Shown: positions 63,003 through 64,000 of the stretch, one piece after another | How positions within the stretch are numbered: the stretch's first letter is position 1 | Layout: each line of letters starts with the position of its first letter | Source: Bacteroidales bacterium | GTDB lineage: Bacteria; Bacteroidota; Bacteroidia; Bacteroidales; Muribaculaceae | DNA length: 64,000 bases | Direction: 5' to 3' | Assembly: GCA_019415705.1 (NCBI GenBank) | Contig: DXYS01000092.1 | Span: forward strand, 62,001-126,000 | The notes under the pieces: generated by a model | What the model was told of the DNA's origin: nothing | Seen by the model: the letters and a program-made list of their open reading frames with translations, nothing else | Databases searched by the model: none | Made by a program: the position numbers and the translations under genes

Positions 63003-64000
63003 ATGAAAAAACTTTACACTCTGATTTTACTCGTCTTGGCCATGAGCTTGTCGCCGAACGGACTCGACGCGGCAGCAACAGAGCTCAACCCCGACTATCT
63101 GTTCTCGCCAAAAGGCATTGCGACTATTCGTATCACCCTCAACGACGGCAAACAAATCGACGACATCAAACGTGACGAAAAAGACGTCAAGGCCGAAAAA
63201 ATCTCGGCCAACATGGTCATCGAGAACGCAAACGGCTCGACATACGACGACACGGAACTTTACAACGGACTTATAAAAATCAAGGGCCGTGGCAACACGA
63301 GCTGGAATCTGCCCAAACGCCCCTACTCCATCGACCTCGTAGACGCCCTTGGCGAAGATAACCCCGCCTCCCTTCTCGGCATGCCGACCGATGAGGAATG
63401 GGCACTCGTGGCCTTCTGGACTGACCGCAGCTACATGCGTCATCCGTTCGGCTACTTCCTCGGCCGCATGTTTGACGGCATAAACTACTCGCCGCGTTTC
63501 CGCTATTGCGAACTTTACATAAATGATGATTATCGCGGCGTATATATGCTCGTCGAGAAAATCAAACGTTCGTCCGACCGTGTCGACGTCAAAAAACTTG
63601 ACGAAACCAAAGAAAACGGTATCTCGGGCGGTTACATCCTCGAGGTCATCCCCTACGACCGATGCAAATCAGACGAAGTGAACACTTATTTCAAGACCGA
63701 ACGCGGCAATCACGGCTTCATTTTCAAATATCCCAAGCCCAAAAACGCCACTCAGGCCCAGATTGACTGGATTAAAGCCTATCTCGACAAATTTGAAGAA
63801 GTGCTCTGGAATAAAGACTACTCCGAGGAGACCGGCTACCGCAAATACGCTGACCCCAAAGGGTTTTATGACTGGATTATACTCCATGACCTGTCGAAAG
63901 GCGTCGACAATCTCTTTCACGCATCGGTATTCGTCGAGAAAGACCGTAACGGACTTATACGCATGAGCGCGCCGTGGGACTTTGACCTCTCATGGGGCAA
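63003..64000 (+). CDS. Secreted CotH-kinase family protein (3' end outside window)
   Basis: The first 332 residues of a protein that runs off the right edge. A signal peptide (about 1-24) precedes a domain of the CotH family: KGRGNTSWNLPKRPYSIDL, YLFINDDYRGVYMLVEKIKR-like block (ELYINDDYRGVYMLVEKI) and the late SAPWDFDLSWG motif with acidic active-site residues. CotH proteins are atypical kinases first found in spore coats; gut Bacteroidetes secrete many with unknown substrates. Preceded by its own promoter. Confidence 0.85.
   Translation, partial: MKKLYTLILLVLAMSLSPNGLDAAATELNPDYLFSPKGIATIRITLNDGKQIDDIKRDEKDVKAEKISANMVIENANGSTYDDTELYNGLIKIKGRGNTSWNLPKRPYSIDLVDALGEDNPASLLGMPTDEEWALVAFWTDRSYMRHPFGYFLGRMFDGINYSPRFRYCELYINDDYRGVYMLVEKIKRSSDRVDVKKLDETKENGISGGYILEVIPYDRCKSDEVNTYFKTERGNHGFIFKYPKPKNATQAQIDWIKAYLDKFEEVLWNKDYSEETGYRKYADPKGFYDWIILHDLSKGVDNLFHASVFVEKDRNGLIRMSAPWDFDLSWG

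Noticed and set aside
1..64000. CRISPR arrays, prophage, IS transposases, toxin-antitoxin or restriction systems
   Set aside because: No regularly spaced repeats, capsid or tail genes, transposase motifs or methylase motifs were found; the only recombination gene seen is the tyrosine recombinase.

Overview
The window comes from a member of the Bacteroidales, most likely a Muribaculaceae (S24-7) gut bacterium. Pointers are Bacteroidetes-type promoters (TAnnTTTG at -7), a SusC/SusD pair, Mfa/FimA-type fimbrial lipoproteins, BspA-type leucine-rich repeats, T9SS-like C-terminal tails, GH43 and CotH secreted proteins, the gene order lysS-gpsA-pgi, and a coding sequence richer in GC than typical Bacteroides. 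The family assignment is inference. No rRNA, tRNA, CRISPR array, prophage or classical transposase was seen.

Region 1 (1-16.2 kb) is a surface-fimbria locus. It opens with an odd palindromic junction at which the 3' halves of two different DUF3575 genes point away from each other. It continues with a DUF3868/OmpA-like protein, two Mfa1-like pilins alternating with two FimB/Mfa2-like lipoproteins, a 2,322-residue secreted protein with a T9SS-like tail (candidate tip adhesin), a small DUF1573 protein, and a convergent tyrosine recombinase of the type linked to mobile or phase-variable loci.

Region 2 (16.3-23.2 kb) holds the four dTDP-L-rhamnose genes (rmlA, rmlC, rmlD, rmlB). They lie directly downstream of, and probably in one operon with, a secreted protein that starts with a near-perfect eukaryotic-type ubiquitin domain fused to BspA leucine-rich repeats. 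This is the most striking gene of the window.

Region 3 (23.3-37.5 kb) is mostly housekeeping: pgi, gpsA, lysS; a candidate structured RNA; rnz, tadA, lpxB and a low-molecular-weight phosphatase; the SRP 4.5S RNA; a GH43 glycosidase; gapA; mscL, aroK, a degenerate alanine-dehydrogenase-like gene and RNase HI.

Region 4 (37.5-45.4 kb) has two copies of a hairpin-rich interspersed repeat, one framed by 28-bp inverted repeats. They flank a secreted N-acetylmuramidase-like gene, pepD, a small membrane protein and an OmpH/Skp-like lipoprotein. The methionine genes metY, metX and hom follow.

Region 5 (45.6-55.1 kb) is a probable protein or peptide acquisition locus: a zincin metalloprotease, a SusC/SusD pair and a secreted beta-propeller-like protein. 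Region 6 (55.1-62.8 kb) has rlmN-pdxA-nucleotidyltransferase, then a long leftward cluster (queF, queC, a SIS isomerase, a PfkB-like protein, ribH, a small membrane protein, a lipoprotein and a SUI1 factor). The window ends inside a secreted CotH-kinase family gene.

All calls rest on reading the sequence and translated products. No database search or structure prediction was run.
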